Shown in pieces: positions 46,904 through 56,769 of a DNA stretch of 64,000 nucleotides. The stretch is taken from the NCBI GenBank assembly GCA_016220085.1, contig JACRIN010000066.1:160525-224524 (forward strand). Direction: 5' to 3'. The stretch is from Planctomycetota bacterium. Its GTDB lineage: Bacteria; Planctomycetota; UBA1135; GCA-002686595. The translations under genes and the position numbers were made by a program. How positions within the stretch are numbered: position 1 is the stretch's first letter; each line of letters opens with the position of its first letter. The notes beneath the pieces were generated by a model. It was not told the DNA's origin. It searched no databases and worked only from the letters and a program-made list of their open reading frames with translations.

Positions 46904-48796
46904 TTACTGCGCGGCGAGCACCGCGAGCTTGTCGGCGATGTCCAACGACAACGCGTCGGCGAGGATCTGCGCGACGATGTGCGGCGGGAGCGGGCTCGAG
47001 GCGATCAACACCGCCGCCGCGTCCGCGGAGGGCAGCGCCGGCGACGCGAGCAGCGTCTTGTCGAGCACGCTCGAAGCGAGCGGGCTGTTCGCCAGCAGGA
47101 TCAGTTTGAGGTCCGAAGGCGCGAAGCGCGCCGAGGCGTTGATGATGCGCGTGAGCTCGCTCGAAGTCAGCGGCGACGCGGCGATCAGGCTCGTCGTCAG
47201 CGCGGACGAGGAGAGCGGCGGATCCTGCGCGAGCGCCGCCGCCGCGGTCGATTGGGATGGCTTCGTCTGCGCGGCGAGATCAGCGACGGAGGCCGGGCGG
47301 TAGCCGACCGGCAGGCCCGAGCGCTCGAGCTGCTGCACCGAACGCACCGACGTCCAATCGAAGCCGCTTTCCATGCCGTCGTAGGTCATCGTGACGCCGC
47401 CGAGGGTCTGGTAGACGACGTGCAGCGGCACGTCGGCGTGCGCCTGCGCGGGCGTGACCAGGCCGGCGGGATCGACGCCGAGGATCTCGAACGGATCGCT
47501 GCCTTCGCCGTGGCGCAGCGCGCTCTCGAGCTCGACCAAGCGCCACGCGAGCAGCGTCGGCAGGATCTCGAGCGCACCGACCTCGTCGAGGTGCGTGTCG
47601 AAGTTGAGCTTCGCGCCGGCGGTGAGCACGAGCTCGTCGGCGACGAACGCGCCGTACACCTCCGCCGTAGCACCGACGGTCGCCTCGGCCTGTGGCGCGT
47701 AGAGCACGCCGTAGAACTTGCCCGCCGCGCCGAAGCGCGCCGGCACGTCGGACGCGACTTGGATCGTCACCAGGCTCGGATCGGTGTGGCTGCACACCAC
47801 GGTCGAACCGTCGGCGATCAGCAGCGTGTCGCCGACCCACACGCCGACCGCTCCGTCGTCGGTGTCGAACTCGAGCGTGCCGCCCACCGCGACCGTCAGA
47901 TCGTTGACCACCAGGTTGCACGGCCCTTGGACGATCGCGTGCGTGCCGGTCGCGACGGTCAGGTGATCGATGCCGATATCGCCCGGCTGCACGATGTACG
48001 GCGTCGGAGTCTGGAGATCCACGCCGGTGCCGGTCGGGTCGAACGGGAGCTCGACCGCGGGCAACGGAGCGGCGGCCGCGCGCGGCGCCGTCGCGCCGGT
48101 GTGCGTCACGTGCGCGCCGATCACCGCTTGGTGCCCCACGCCCGGCGCGAGATCGGCGTCGACCACCGTCGGCTTGCGGGCGGTGCCTTGCAACGTGATG
48201 TCGCCATTCGAACCCAGTCGACCGGCGGGCGTGCTCACCGGCGGCGAGCCTCCGCCGAGACCGCCGAAGCCGCCCAGGCCACCGAGCTCGCCGAGCAAGC
48301 CACTGCCGGGATCCGCAGGCGCCGCGCTCGAATCGAAGCCCTGGATCGTCGAGCCCGCGGGCACGGTCAGCGGCTGGTGCGCGAAGACACCGAGCGTCGC
48401 GACGCTGTCCTCGCCGCGCTCGACGGTCATCTCGACGGTCGCGCGCGAGCGGCCGCACATGCCGACGCTCTCGAGCTGTACGTGATCGGCGTCGATCTCG
48501 GTCGCGACGACCCAGAGCACGCCGCGGCCGAGCTTCGCGGGCTGCGCTTCGCTGCCGACGTTGCCCGTCTTGCCGATCGTCAGGCCGCTGTACGCCTCCG
48601 CGAGCCCCGCGTCGGCGAGGTAGAACGCGCGCCGCAGGTCGGCGGAGGCGAGCTGACGCTTCTGGCTCGCGCCGGTGAGCTGCAAGAGGCACGTCGCGAG
48701 CACGGCGACCGACGCCGCCGCGAACAGCGCGACGAACAACGCGGCGCCGCGACGCGAAGCACGAGCTCGCTGCATGCGGAGGAAGCGGGAAGTCAT
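46904..48796 (-). CDS. PilX-like pilus assembly / surface protein with C-terminal helical repeats
   Basis: MTSRFLRMQRARASRRGAALFVALFAAASVAVLATCLLQLTGASQKRQLASADLRRAFYLADAGLAEAY. Confidence 0.75.
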   Translation of the reverse strand: MTSRFLRMQRARASRRGAALFVALFAAASVAVLATCLLQLTGASQKRQLASADLRRAFYLADAGLAEAYSGLTIGKTGNVGSEAQPAKLGRGVLWVVATEIDADHVQLESVGMCGRSRATVEMTVERGEDSVATLGVFAHQPLTVPAGSTIQGFDSSAAPADPGSGLLGELGGLGGFGGLGGGSPPVSTPAGRLGSNGDITLQGTARKPTVVDADLAPGVGHQAVIGAHVTHTGATAPRAAAAPLPAVELPFDPTGTGVDLQTPTPYIVQPGDIGIDHLTVATGTHAIVQGPCNLVVNDLTVAVGGTLEFDTDDGAVGVWVGDTLLIADGSTVVCSHTDPSLVTIQVASDVPARFGAAGKFYGVLYAPQAEATVGATAEVYGAFVADELVLTAGAKLNFDTHLDEVGALEILPTLLAWRLVELESALRHGEGSDPFEILGVDPAGLVTPAQAHADVPLHVVYQTLGGVTMTYDGMESGFDWTSVRSVQQLERSGLPVGYRPASVADLAAQTKPSQSTAAAALAQDPPLSSSALTTSLIAASPLTSSELTRIINASARFAPSDLKLILLANSPLASSVLDKTLLASPALPSADAAAVLIASSPLPPHIVAQILADALSLDIADKLAVLAAQ

Positions 48797-48807
48797 GGCG
48801 GGAGCTC

Positions 48808-49398
48808 CTAGTTGCGACACGTGACCATCGTCTCGACCGTGCGTGTGACGATCTCGCCGGTCTCGCTCTTGCGTTCCAAGGTGAGCCGCACGGTCACGCG
48901 GCTGCCGGTCAGCGTGAACACGAGGCCCTTTTCGTCGATCAAACCGTTGCCGTTGTCGTCGACGCCGTTCATCTGCTCGCCTTCGAGGTAGGGCCGCACG
49001 GCCTTGCACCACACGACGCGGCGCTCGTCGGGCTCGTCGGGACGTTCGCGCCACGCGACTTGATCGGCGGTCTTGTCGAGGCCGATCCACTGCGCGTCGC
49101 CCCAGACGACCTCGCCGTTCTGCACGCCCAGGCTGACCTCGTAGCGCAACTCGCTCGAGTAGATCGGCGACTCCGGATCGGGGATCAAGCGGTCGCGAGA
49201 CGCGCCCATCACCGCGTAGGAAATCTGCTCGAGCACGCGCCGCGCCTGATCGTCGACGACCAACGCCGTGTTCTCGTGCGCGGCGGTGTCCGTGCGCATC
49301 TTGACGAGCATCCCGACCTTGACGACGACGAGCGCGAGCAACGCGATCGCGATCGCCGCTTCGATCAGGGTGAATCCGGCTCGTCGTCCGCGTCTCAT
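48808..49398 (-). CDS. Prepilin-type (class III signal peptide) protein
   Basis: RRAGFTLIEAAIAIALLALVVVKVGMLV. Confidence 0.85.
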   Translation of the reverse strand: MRRGRRAGFTLIEAAIAIALLALVVVKVGMLVKMRTDTAAHENTALVVDDQARRVLEQISYAVMGASRDRLIPDPESPIYSSELRYEVSLGVQNGEVVWGDAQWIGLDKTADQVAWRERPDEPDERRVVWCKAVRPYLEGEQMNGVDDNGNGLIDEKGLVFTLTGSRVTVRLTLERKSETGEIVTRTVETMVTCRN

Positions 49399-49399
49399 G

Positions 49400-49996
49400 T
49401 CACTTCCGGTACGGCACGAGCAGCGCGTCGAGCTGGTAGGAGCACGGACCGGATTGACCTTGCCAACGCACACGGACGCAGACCGGCAGCTGGAGGTAGT
49501 CGGCGGCGTGATCGATGCCGTCGATGATGCTGTCGCCGTTCAGGTCGCGCGGCAGGCCGAGCTCCGGTCGCTGGAGGTCCTCGCGCAGCGCGAAGACTCC
49601 CGTCTGCACTTCGAGCTCGGGCAGCACCACCTCTCCGACGATCCCGTCGGGGTCGTCGTCCGCCGGATGCAGGCCATCGACAGCGAACGTCGCGCCCGGT
49701 GCGGAGCCCGCGCCGTTCGGATCGTCGTCGGGATCGACGCCGTAGCGCCGGACGAGCTCGTCGAACGGCTCGCTGCGCAGCGTCTCGACGACGCGTTGGC
49801 ACGCGTCCGACGCGATCGAGAGATCCTGCACGCTCACCGACTGGCGCCGAACGGCGACCGCGGTGCTGACGTAGATCGCGAACGAGAGCCCGAGCACGAG
49901 CATCGAGACGATCATCTCGATCAGCGTCATGCCGCTTCGAAGACGCGCTCGACGCGCGCGCGACGAGACGTTCGGCCCTCGATGCGGTTTGACCAT
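49400..49996 (-). CDS. Prepilin-like protein
   Basis: RSGMTLIEMIVSMLVLGLSFAIYVSTAVAVRRQSVSVQDL. Confidence 0.8.
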   Translation of the reverse strand: MVKPHRGPNVSSRARRARLRSGMTLIEMIVSMLVLGLSFAIYVSTAVAVRRQSVSVQDLSIASDACQRVVETLRSEPFDELVRRYGVDPDDDPNGAGSAPGATFAVDGLHPADDDPDGIVGEVVLPELEVQTGVFALREDLQRPELGLPRDLNGDSIIDGIDHAADYLQLPVCVRVRWQGQSGPCSYQLDALLVPYRK

Positions 49997-50243
49997 GGAG
50001 TTGCGTCGACGCGCGCGCTCGCACCGGACGGAAGAGCCGTCCCGGCGCTCGGACGCGCTACAGAGTCGCGTTCGTGTATCGAGTCCCGCGTCGACGGCCC
50101 ATGACACGGCTCTGGGAGATGCGCGCGGCTCGCGTCGCGCCGCGAGTTCCCGGGGGTGGAAGGAACTTCCGGTTGCTCGGCGCGAGCGGATCCTCAAGCC
50201 CTCGGACGATCGTTCCGATGCTGCACCAGCCCCGGGGATCCCA

Positions 50244-50705
50244 ATGCAAGCTCACCGCCGTCGTTTCCGCATCGTCCGTCCGACCCTGCAGCTCCGTCTG
50301 GTCCTGGTCTTCGCCGGGATCTCCGCGCTGTCGCTGCTCTTGCAGTACACGTTGTTCGTCCGGTTCGCGGTCGAGCTCGTCGCCGAGAGGGGCGCGGCGG
50401 AAGGCGTGCCGCTCGACGGCATCGGGATCGAGCTCATCCAGATCTTCCTGATCTCGTTTTTCGCGATGCTGCCGCTGACGATCATCATCGGCATCCTCGC
50501 GACGCACACGTTCGCCGGGCCGATCTATCGCTTCGAGGTCTACTTGAAGCAGGTGATCGCCGGCGAGAAGCCCGCGGACTGCAAGCTACGCGACGGTGAC
50601 GACCTGCAGAGCCTCTGCAAGCTGATCAACCAAGCGACCGAGCCGCTGCGCCGTCGCGAGGACGCGCCGAAGAGCGCACCGCAGCCCCACGACCTCGCCG
50701 CTTGA
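50244..50705 (+). CDS. Two-TM HAMP-like signalling membrane protein
   Basis: LQLRLVLVFAGISALSLLLQYTLFV...LPLTIIIGILATHTFAGPIYRFEVYLKQVIAGE. Confidence 0.75.
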   Translation: MQAHRRRFRIVRPTLQLRLVLVFAGISALSLLLQYTLFVRFAVELVAERGAAEGVPLDGIGIELIQIFLISFFAMLPLTIIIGILATHTFAGPIYRFEVYLKQVIAGEKPADCKLRDGDDLQSLCKLINQATEPLRRREDAPKSAPQPHDLAA

Positions 50706-50721
50706 ACCGGCGACGACGCAC

Positions 50722-52686
50722 GTGACCTCCGGCCCCACGCACTCACTGCGCACGCGCATCGCGCTGATCCTGACGCTCGTCGTCGGGGCCTACGCGCTGC
50801 TCGACCACGCCGTCCAGCGTTGGGCGGTGTTGCCGCGCTTCGCCGAGCTCGAGGAACGCGAAGCGCGCAAGGACCTAGAACGCGTCCGGAGCGCGCTCGA
50901 CGACGAGATCGAGCGCCTCGACCAACGCTGTCGCGAATGGGCGTCGTCGTCGGAGACGCGCCGGTTCATCGAGAACACCGCGCTCGCCCACGAGCCGCTG
51001 CGTGCCGCGGAAGTGCAACGCTTCCGGGAAGCGAACGCCTCCGCGCGCGAGCTCGCGAACGCCGGCCTCGACCTCGTCTACGTCGTCGGCCGCGACGGCC
51101 GCATCCTCGCGGGCGGCGCGTACGACCAAACCAGCGGCGCACCGCTCTCGATCAAGAGCTTCGCGCTCGACCGCGTCGCGCCGACGCATCCGTGGCTGGT
51201 GCACGAACGCCACAGTTCCACTGACGCCGCGCTGCCGGAGCCCGTCCGAGGCCTCTCGATGACCGAGATCGGCCCGACGTTCCTCGCAGCGCGTGCGATC
51301 CCGGTCGACGAGGGCGCGAGCGAGTGGCTCGGCACGGTCGTGATCGGTCGACGCCTCGATCGCGCGCTCGTCGCGGCGGTCGGCGAGCGCACTTCGGTCT
51401 CATTCGACGTCTGGGACCTCTCCGATCCCGACCTGCCGACGGAAGTCGCTGCGGTGGTCGAGCGCGTCACCAGCTCGAGCGACGCCGTCGTCGAAGCGCG
51501 CGACGAGCGCATGCTCGAAGCCTGGAGCACGCTCGACGACTCGCGCCGGATCCCGACGCTGATCGTGCGCGCGAACCTGCCGCGCGACATCAGCGCGTTC
51601 GGCGCCAACGCGTTGCAGTACTCGCTGATCTCGACGGTCGCCGCGGGCACGCTGCTGGTGTTCGTGCTGCTCTCGGTGCTGCGCCGGATCGTGCTCGCGC
51701 CGCTCGCGCGCCTGACCGAGCACGCGGTCGCGATCGGACGCACCGACGACGTGCACGCGAAGCTGAAGCTCGACCGCTCCGACGAGATCGGCGTGCTGTC
51801 GGGCGAGTTCGACCGGATGATGGAGAAGCTCGAACACTCGCGCGCCGAGGTCGTGCGCACCGCGCGCGTCGCCGGCATGTCCGAGATCTCGACCGGAGTC
51901 CTGCACAACGTCGGCAACGCGCTGAACAGCGTCAACGTCGCCGTCAACGTGATCTCCGAGCGCGTGAGGACGAGCAAGCTCCAGAAGCTCGAGCGCGTCG
52001 TCGAGATGATCGAGTCGCAGGGCGAGAAGCTCGGCGAGTTCATCACCGCGCACCCGAAGGGCAAGCACGTCGCGCCGTTCCTCTCCGAGGTCGCGAAGCT
52101 CCTGCGCCACGATCAGGAGGAGATCGCGGCCGAGACCGGCAAGCTCTGCGCCGGCGTCGAGCACCTGCGCGCGCTGGTCGCGTCGCAACAGGAGCTCGCC
52201 GGCAAGAACGAGCTCCGCGAAGCCGTGCGCATCGAGGACCAGATCGACCTCGCGTCGACGCTGTGCGACCTGCCGCGCGCGGTCGCGGGCGGCCTGGTGC
52301 TCGACGTCCATGGCGGCGGCCTCGGTCGCGTGATGCTCGACCGCCACAAGCTCGTCCAGATCCTCGTCAACCTGTTGAAGAACGCCCGCGAAGCGATCGT
52401 CGAGGCGAAGCGCGAGCCCGGTCGCATCCGCGTGACGGTCACGCACGAAGGCGAGCGCGTGCGCATCGCCGTCGAAGACGACGGCTGCGGCATCGCCACC
52501 GAGAACCTCGGGCGCATCTTCAACCACGGGTTCACCACCAAGACCGGCGGGCACGGCTTCGGCCTGCACGCGTCCGCCAATGCCGCCGTCGAGATGGGCG
52601 GCCGCATCGAAGCCGCGAGCGATGGCCCGGAGCGCGGCTCGCGCTTCGTTCTCGACCTCCCGTACGAATCCGCCCCCCACGTCTAG
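50722..52686 (+). CDS. Sensor histidine kinase (periplasmic sensor + HAMP + HATPase)
   Basis: VLHNVGNALNSVNVAVNVI H-box; ILVNLLKNAREAIVEA; DDGCGIATENLGRIFNHGFTTKTGGHGFGLH. Confidence 0.9.
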   Translation: MTSGPTHSLRTRIALILTLVVGAYALLDHAVQRWAVLPRFAELEEREARKDLERVRSALDDEIERLDQRCREWASSSETRRFIENTALAHEPLRAAEVQRFREANASARELANAGLDLVYVVGRDGRILAGGAYDQTSGAPLSIKSFALDRVAPTHPWLVHERHSSTDAALPEPVRGLSMTEIGPTFLAARAIPVDEGASEWLGTVVIGRRLDRALVAAVGERTSVSFDVWDLSDPDLPTEVAAVVERVTSSSDAVVEARDERMLEAWSTLDDSRRIPTLIVRANLPRDISAFGANALQYSLISTVAAGTLLVFVLLSVLRRIVLAPLARLTEHAVAIGRTDDVHAKLKLDRSDEIGVLSGEFDRMMEKLEHSRAEVVRTARVAGMSEISTGVLHNVGNALNSVNVAVNVISERVRTSKLQKLERVVEMIESQGEKLGEFITAHPKGKHVAPFLSEVAKLLRHDQEEIAAETGKLCAGVEHLRALVASQQELAGKNELREAVRIEDQIDLASTLCDLPRAVAGGLVLDVHGGGLGRVMLDRHKLVQILVNLLKNAREAIVEAKREPGRIRVTVTHEGERVRIAVEDDGCGIATENLGRIFNHGFTTKTGGHGFGLHASANAAVEMGGRIEAASDGPERGSRFVLDLPYESAPHV

Positions 52687-52693
52687 GCACGCC

Positions 52694-53992
52694 ATGGACA
52701 CTTCCAACCGTCGCATCTTGATCGTCGACGACAACGCGAGCATCCACGAGGACTTCCGCAAGGTGCTCGCGCGTCGAGAGACCGATCAACGCGCGCTCGC
52801 CGCCGCGGAGGCCGCGCTGTTCGACGACGAACCGGCGACCTCGGCTCCGACCGCCGAGCCCGAGCTGTTCACGCTCGGCTTCGCGCTCCAGGGCGAGGAA
52901 GCGGTCGAGACCGTGCGCCACGCTCGCGCCGAGAACGCGCCGTACGCGATGGCGTTCGTCGACATGCGCATGCCGCCGGGCATCGACGGCGTGACGACGA
53001 TCGAGCGCATCTGGGCGGTCGATCCCGACGTGCAGATCGTCGTGTGCACCGCGTTCTCGGATCACAGCTGGCCCGACGTCGTGCGCAGGCTCGGCCGCAC
53101 CGATCGTCTCCTCATCCTGAAGAAGCCGTTCGACACGATCGAGGTCTGTCAGCTCGCCACCGCGCTCACCGAGAAGTGGAACGCGACCGCACGCGAACGC
53201 GAGCACCTCGCCGCCGTCGTCCGGGCCGAAGGCGAAGCGCGCGCCTACGCCGCGTCGCTCGAAACGACCAACAACGCGATCGAAGCCTCGTGGCGTCGCA
53301 CGGAAGCCGAGTTGAAGTCGCGCCAGCGATTGGTGCTCGACATCGCCGATTCGGTGCTGACGCCGACGCTCGACGTGCTCGCGCACGGGATCGCGACGAT
53401 GGCGACCCGCGACGGCGCACGCGACGTCGAGAGCGTGATCGAGCGCTCGACCGACCTCGTGCGCACGCTGGAGACGTTGATCGAGCTCGCGGAGCTCGAC
53501 GGCGGCCGCGACCAAGCGGTCAGGGTCGCGTGCTCGCCGCGCGAACTCGCCGACAGCGTGGCGTCGCACGCCCGCGACGCGATCAAGGACAAGCCGATCG
53601 AGCTGCTCTATCGCTGCGCGCCCGCGCTGCCGGCCGCGGTGAAGACGGTGCCGGCGCGCGTGCAGCGCGTGCTCGGCGAGCTCGTCGCGAACGCGGTGCG
53701 CCACACCGACCGCGGCAGCGTGACGATCGAGGTCGGCATGCAGGAAGCCTCCGACGGCGAGGCGCCGATGCTGCGCTTCGCGGTCACCGACACGGGCCGC
53801 GGCATCGCGGATACGACGGTGAACTCGCTCTTCGAGCCGTTCTGCAAGTCGAACGAGGGCTCGTCGGCGGCGCACGCGGGCCTCGGCCTCGCGGTGTGCG
53901 GCCGCCTCGCGGGCTCGCTCGGCGGCAACCTGCGCTTCGTGCGCCCGTCCCAAGGCGGCGCGACGTTCGAGCTGTTCCTGCCGAGCCACTGA
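52694..53992 (+). CDS. Response regulator receiver + HATPase hybrid
   Basis: RILIVDDNASIHEDFRKVL...AFVDMRMPPGIDGVTT...LILKKPFD; VLGELVANAVRHTDRG...DTGRGIADTTVNSLFEPF. Confidence 0.88.
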   Translation: MDTSNRRILIVDDNASIHEDFRKVLARRETDQRALAAAEAALFDDEPATSAPTAEPELFTLGFALQGEEAVETVRHARAENAPYAMAFVDMRMPPGIDGVTTIERIWAVDPDVQIVVCTAFSDHSWPDVVRRLGRTDRLLILKKPFDTIEVCQLATALTEKWNATAREREHLAAVVRAEGEARAYAASLETTNNAIEASWRRTEAELKSRQRLVLDIADSVLTPTLDVLAHGIATMATRDGARDVESVIERSTDLVRTLETLIELAELDGGRDQAVRVACSPRELADSVASHARDAIKDKPIELLYRCAPALPAAVKTVPARVQRVLGELVANAVRHTDRGSVTIEVGMQEASDGEAPMLRFAVTDTGRGIADTTVNSLFEPFCKSNEGSSAAHAGLGLAVCGRLAGSLGGNLRFVRPSQGGATFELFLPSH

Positions 53993-54073
53993 TCGGCGTC
54001 CCAGTCGCCGTGCGCGCTCCACGACGCGCACGCGAGCACGTCGCTCGGCTCGCCCCGCGCGCCCGACGGATTC

Positions 54074-54145
54074 GATGCGCTCGGCTCGCTCGATGCGCTC
54101 GGCTCGCTCGACTTGCCCGACTCGCTCGGCTCGCCCGACTCGCCG
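54074..54145. repeat. 18-bp (9-bp sub-unit) tandem repeat
   Basis: gatgcgctcggctcgctc x2 exact, then gacttgcccgactcgctc, ggctcgcccgactcgccg. Confidence 0.87.
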
Positions 54146-54153
54146 AGCCGCGG

Positions 54154-56208
54154 CTACGCCGCCGTTTGACCGAGCGTGCCCTTCGCGAGCAGGCGCGCGG
54201 CTTGGTCGGCGGGCACCGGCGGGCTCAGCAGGAAGCCCTGGGCTTCGTCCGCGCGCATCACGCGCAGCAGCGAAAGCTGCGCCGGCGTTTCGACGCCCTC
54301 CGCGACGACCGTCATCTTCAGGCTGCGGCCCATCAGCACGATCGCGCTGAAGATCGACGCGTCGTCGGGACGCGAGGTCGCGTCGCGCAGGAAGCTGCGA
54401 TCGATCTTGAGCGCGTCGACCGGGAAGCGCCGCAGGTACGCCAGCGACGAGTAGCCGGTGCCGAAGTCGTCGATCGACAGGTGCGCGCCGAGCGCCTTGA
54501 TCTGACGCAACAGCTCGACGTCGGACGCCGGGTCGCGCATCAGCGCGCTCTCGGTGAGCTCGAGCTCCAGCGAATCCGCCGGCAGCCGCGAAAGGCGCAG
54601 GCACTCCTCGATCGTTCCGAGCAGGCCGCGATCGTGCAGTTGCAACGGCGACAGGTTGACCGCCATGCGGATCGGCGGGAGGCCCGCGTCGACCCACGCT
54701 TGCGCTTGTCGGCACGCCATGCGCATCACGTGCGCGCCGATCGGCACGATCAAGCCGGTCTCCTCGGCGACCGGGATGAAGCGCACCGGCGACACGAAGC
54801 CGAGGTCGGGGTGCTGCCAGCGCACCAGCGCTTCCATCCCGACGATGCGTCCCGTGCGGATCTCGACGCGCGGCTGGTAGTGGAGCACGAGCTCGTCGCG
54901 CGTGAGCGCGCGGCGCAGCGCCGCCTCGAGGCTCAGGCGCTCGAAGGCTTCCGCGTCCATCGACGGCGCGTAGAGCTTGACGCTGTCGCGGCCCTCGCGG
55001 CGCGCGCAGTACGCGGCGGTTTCGGCGCGGCGCACGAGCTCCTCCGGATCGCGGCAGTCGAGCGAAGAGGCGATCACGCCGAGGTTGGTCGAGAGCGCGA
55101 GCTCGCGCCCACCGACTTGCAGCGGCTTCGAGATCCAGCCCGACAGCCGCGCGCCGATCGCCAGGACGTCGTCGCGCCGCTCGATGCCGGGCACGACGAC
55201 CGCGAGCCCGCCGCCGGCCGCGCGGCCGAGCACGAGCTCGTTGCCGAGCGCGTCACTGACCTCGGGGCCGCGCGCTTCGCGCAGCGCCGCGCGCACCCGC
55301 ACGGCGAGGCTGTGGAGCAAGTGACCTTGGTGGCCGCGCGTGAAGCTCGTCGCGAGAGAGCGCAGGTCCTCCGAGTCGATCACGAAGACGGCGACGCTCG
55401 CTCCGTGCCCTTCGGAGTGCTCGATCGCGTTCGCGAGCGCGCAGAAGAACTGGCGCGCGTCGGATTGGAACGTCAGCCCGTCGCCCTCGGAAACGCTCGG
55501 CTCGTGCGAAGGCGCTTCCTGCCATTCCTCGACGACGCCGCGCACCATCCGCGGCGTGCGACTGTCCTCCACGGCCGGCGCGGAGAAGCGCACCCACTCG
55601 GCGGCGTCGCCGGTGCTGTCGAGGCGGCATTCGAGTTCGCGCGCGGCGGTCAGCGAGCCGAGCAGCGCGAGCCAATCGCTGAAGCGGCGGCGTTCGGGCG
55701 CGGCGAGGCGCGCGAGCACGGCGTCGGCGAGCTCTCGCTCGTCGCTATCGACGAGCCCGACCAGGCGGCGCGCTTCGCCGGAGAGCCACAGCCGACCGGT
55801 GTGCGGCTCGTACTCGAAGCTGCCGACGCCCGCGGCGTGCTCGACGCGGACGAGCAGCTCCGCGACGCGATCTTGGACGCACGCGCGCTCGAGATCCCGC
55901 ACGGCGAGGCGCACGTGCTGCGTCAGTTGCTCGACCCCGGCGTCGTGCGAGACCACGGTCAGCGCGCCGCGCTCGAGCGCGTCGGCGAAGCCTCGCGCGT
56001 CGTCGGCGGTGATCGCGGCGATCCACGGCGTCGACTTCGGCGCCGCGGCGGTCGACGTGACCACCAAGTCGGCGCCGACTTCCGCGCCGGGCGCGGTGTC
56101 CGCCTGGATTCCGAGGCCGGCGAGCGCGCGCACGCACGCCGCTGCGTCGGCGAGCACCGCCGCGTCCAGGAAGACTCGGATCGAACGCTGAAGGGGTGCT
56201 GTGTGCAT
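54154..56208 (-). CDS. Diguanylate cyclase-like (degenerate) / EAL phosphodiesterase
   Basis: MEALVRWQHPDLGFVSPVRFIPVAEETGLI...LELELTESALM...LSIDDFGTGYSSLAYLRRFPVDALKIDRSF; no canonical GGDEF. Confidence 0.9.
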   Translation of the reverse strand: MHTAPLQRSIRVFLDAAVLADAAACVRALAGLGIQADTAPGAEVGADLVVTSTAAAPKSTPWIAAITADDARGFADALERGALTVVSHDAGVEQLTQHVRLAVRDLERACVQDRVAELLVRVEHAAGVGSFEYEPHTGRLWLSGEARRLVGLVDSDERELADAVLARLAAPERRRFSDWLALLGSLTAARELECRLDSTGDAAEWVRFSAPAVEDSRTPRMVRGVVEEWQEAPSHEPSVSEGDGLTFQSDARQFFCALANAIEHSEGHGASVAVFVIDSEDLRSLATSFTRGHQGHLLHSLAVRVRAALREARGPEVSDALGNELVLGRAAGGGLAVVVPGIERRDDVLAIGARLSGWISKPLQVGGRELALSTNLGVIASSLDCRDPEELVRRAETAAYCARREGRDSVKLYAPSMDAEAFERLSLEAALRRALTRDELVLHYQPRVEIRTGRIVGMEALVRWQHPDLGFVSPVRFIPVAEETGLIVPIGAHVMRMACRQAQAWVDAGLPPIRMAVNLSPLQLHDRGLLGTIEECLRLSRLPADSLELELTESALMRDPASDVELLRQIKALGAHLSIDDFGTGYSSLAYLRRFPVDALKIDRSFLRDATSRPDDASIFSAIVLMGRSLKMTVVAEGVETPAQLSLLRVMRADEAQGFLLSPPVPADQAARLLAKGTLGQTAA

Positions 56209-56769
56209 CGAAGTCTGGGGAGGAACTCGCGCGGGCCGCTCATCGATCCGACGCCGATTCACACTTGAACCGTTCCGGTCGCGGCGGCGTGGAGACCGCG
56301 CAAGTCCTTCCGATGCGCTCGGGGTGGACATGCGCAGGCGCCGGCCACTCGCGCGCCGCCCACACGCTCGCGCAGACACCCGCGACCCGGTCGCGCATTC
56401 CCGCGAGCACTCGCGAGCCGGCCACGAGCTCGCGCACGCTGCGCGAAAGCCACGCGCTCGCCGGTGACGCGCGCGAGCTGCCCGTGCGCTCGCCGGCGAC
56501 GCGCGCGAGCCGCTGATCGCTCGCGCAGCCGCTCGCGAGCTGGCGAGGCGCTCGCGCGGGGCGCGCGCGAGCCGGTGACGCGCTCCCGAGGCGGCCTCGA
56601 ACTCGCCGCCGGCAAGCGCGAGCCGCTCACACGCTCGCGCGGGCACTCGCGAGCCGTTCGCGCGCGGCGCCGAGCCCGTCCACCCGCGCTCGTGCGCACC
56701 CGCGGCCATGGCGGGCCGGTGGAGCCGCTCCTAGACTGTCGCGCCGCCCCGCACTCGAGGTCGCCCCGC

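Noticed and set aside
53044-56268. 1074-aa plus-strand ORF
   Set aside because: Spans two convergent real genes and a tandem repeat; no protein-like motifs.
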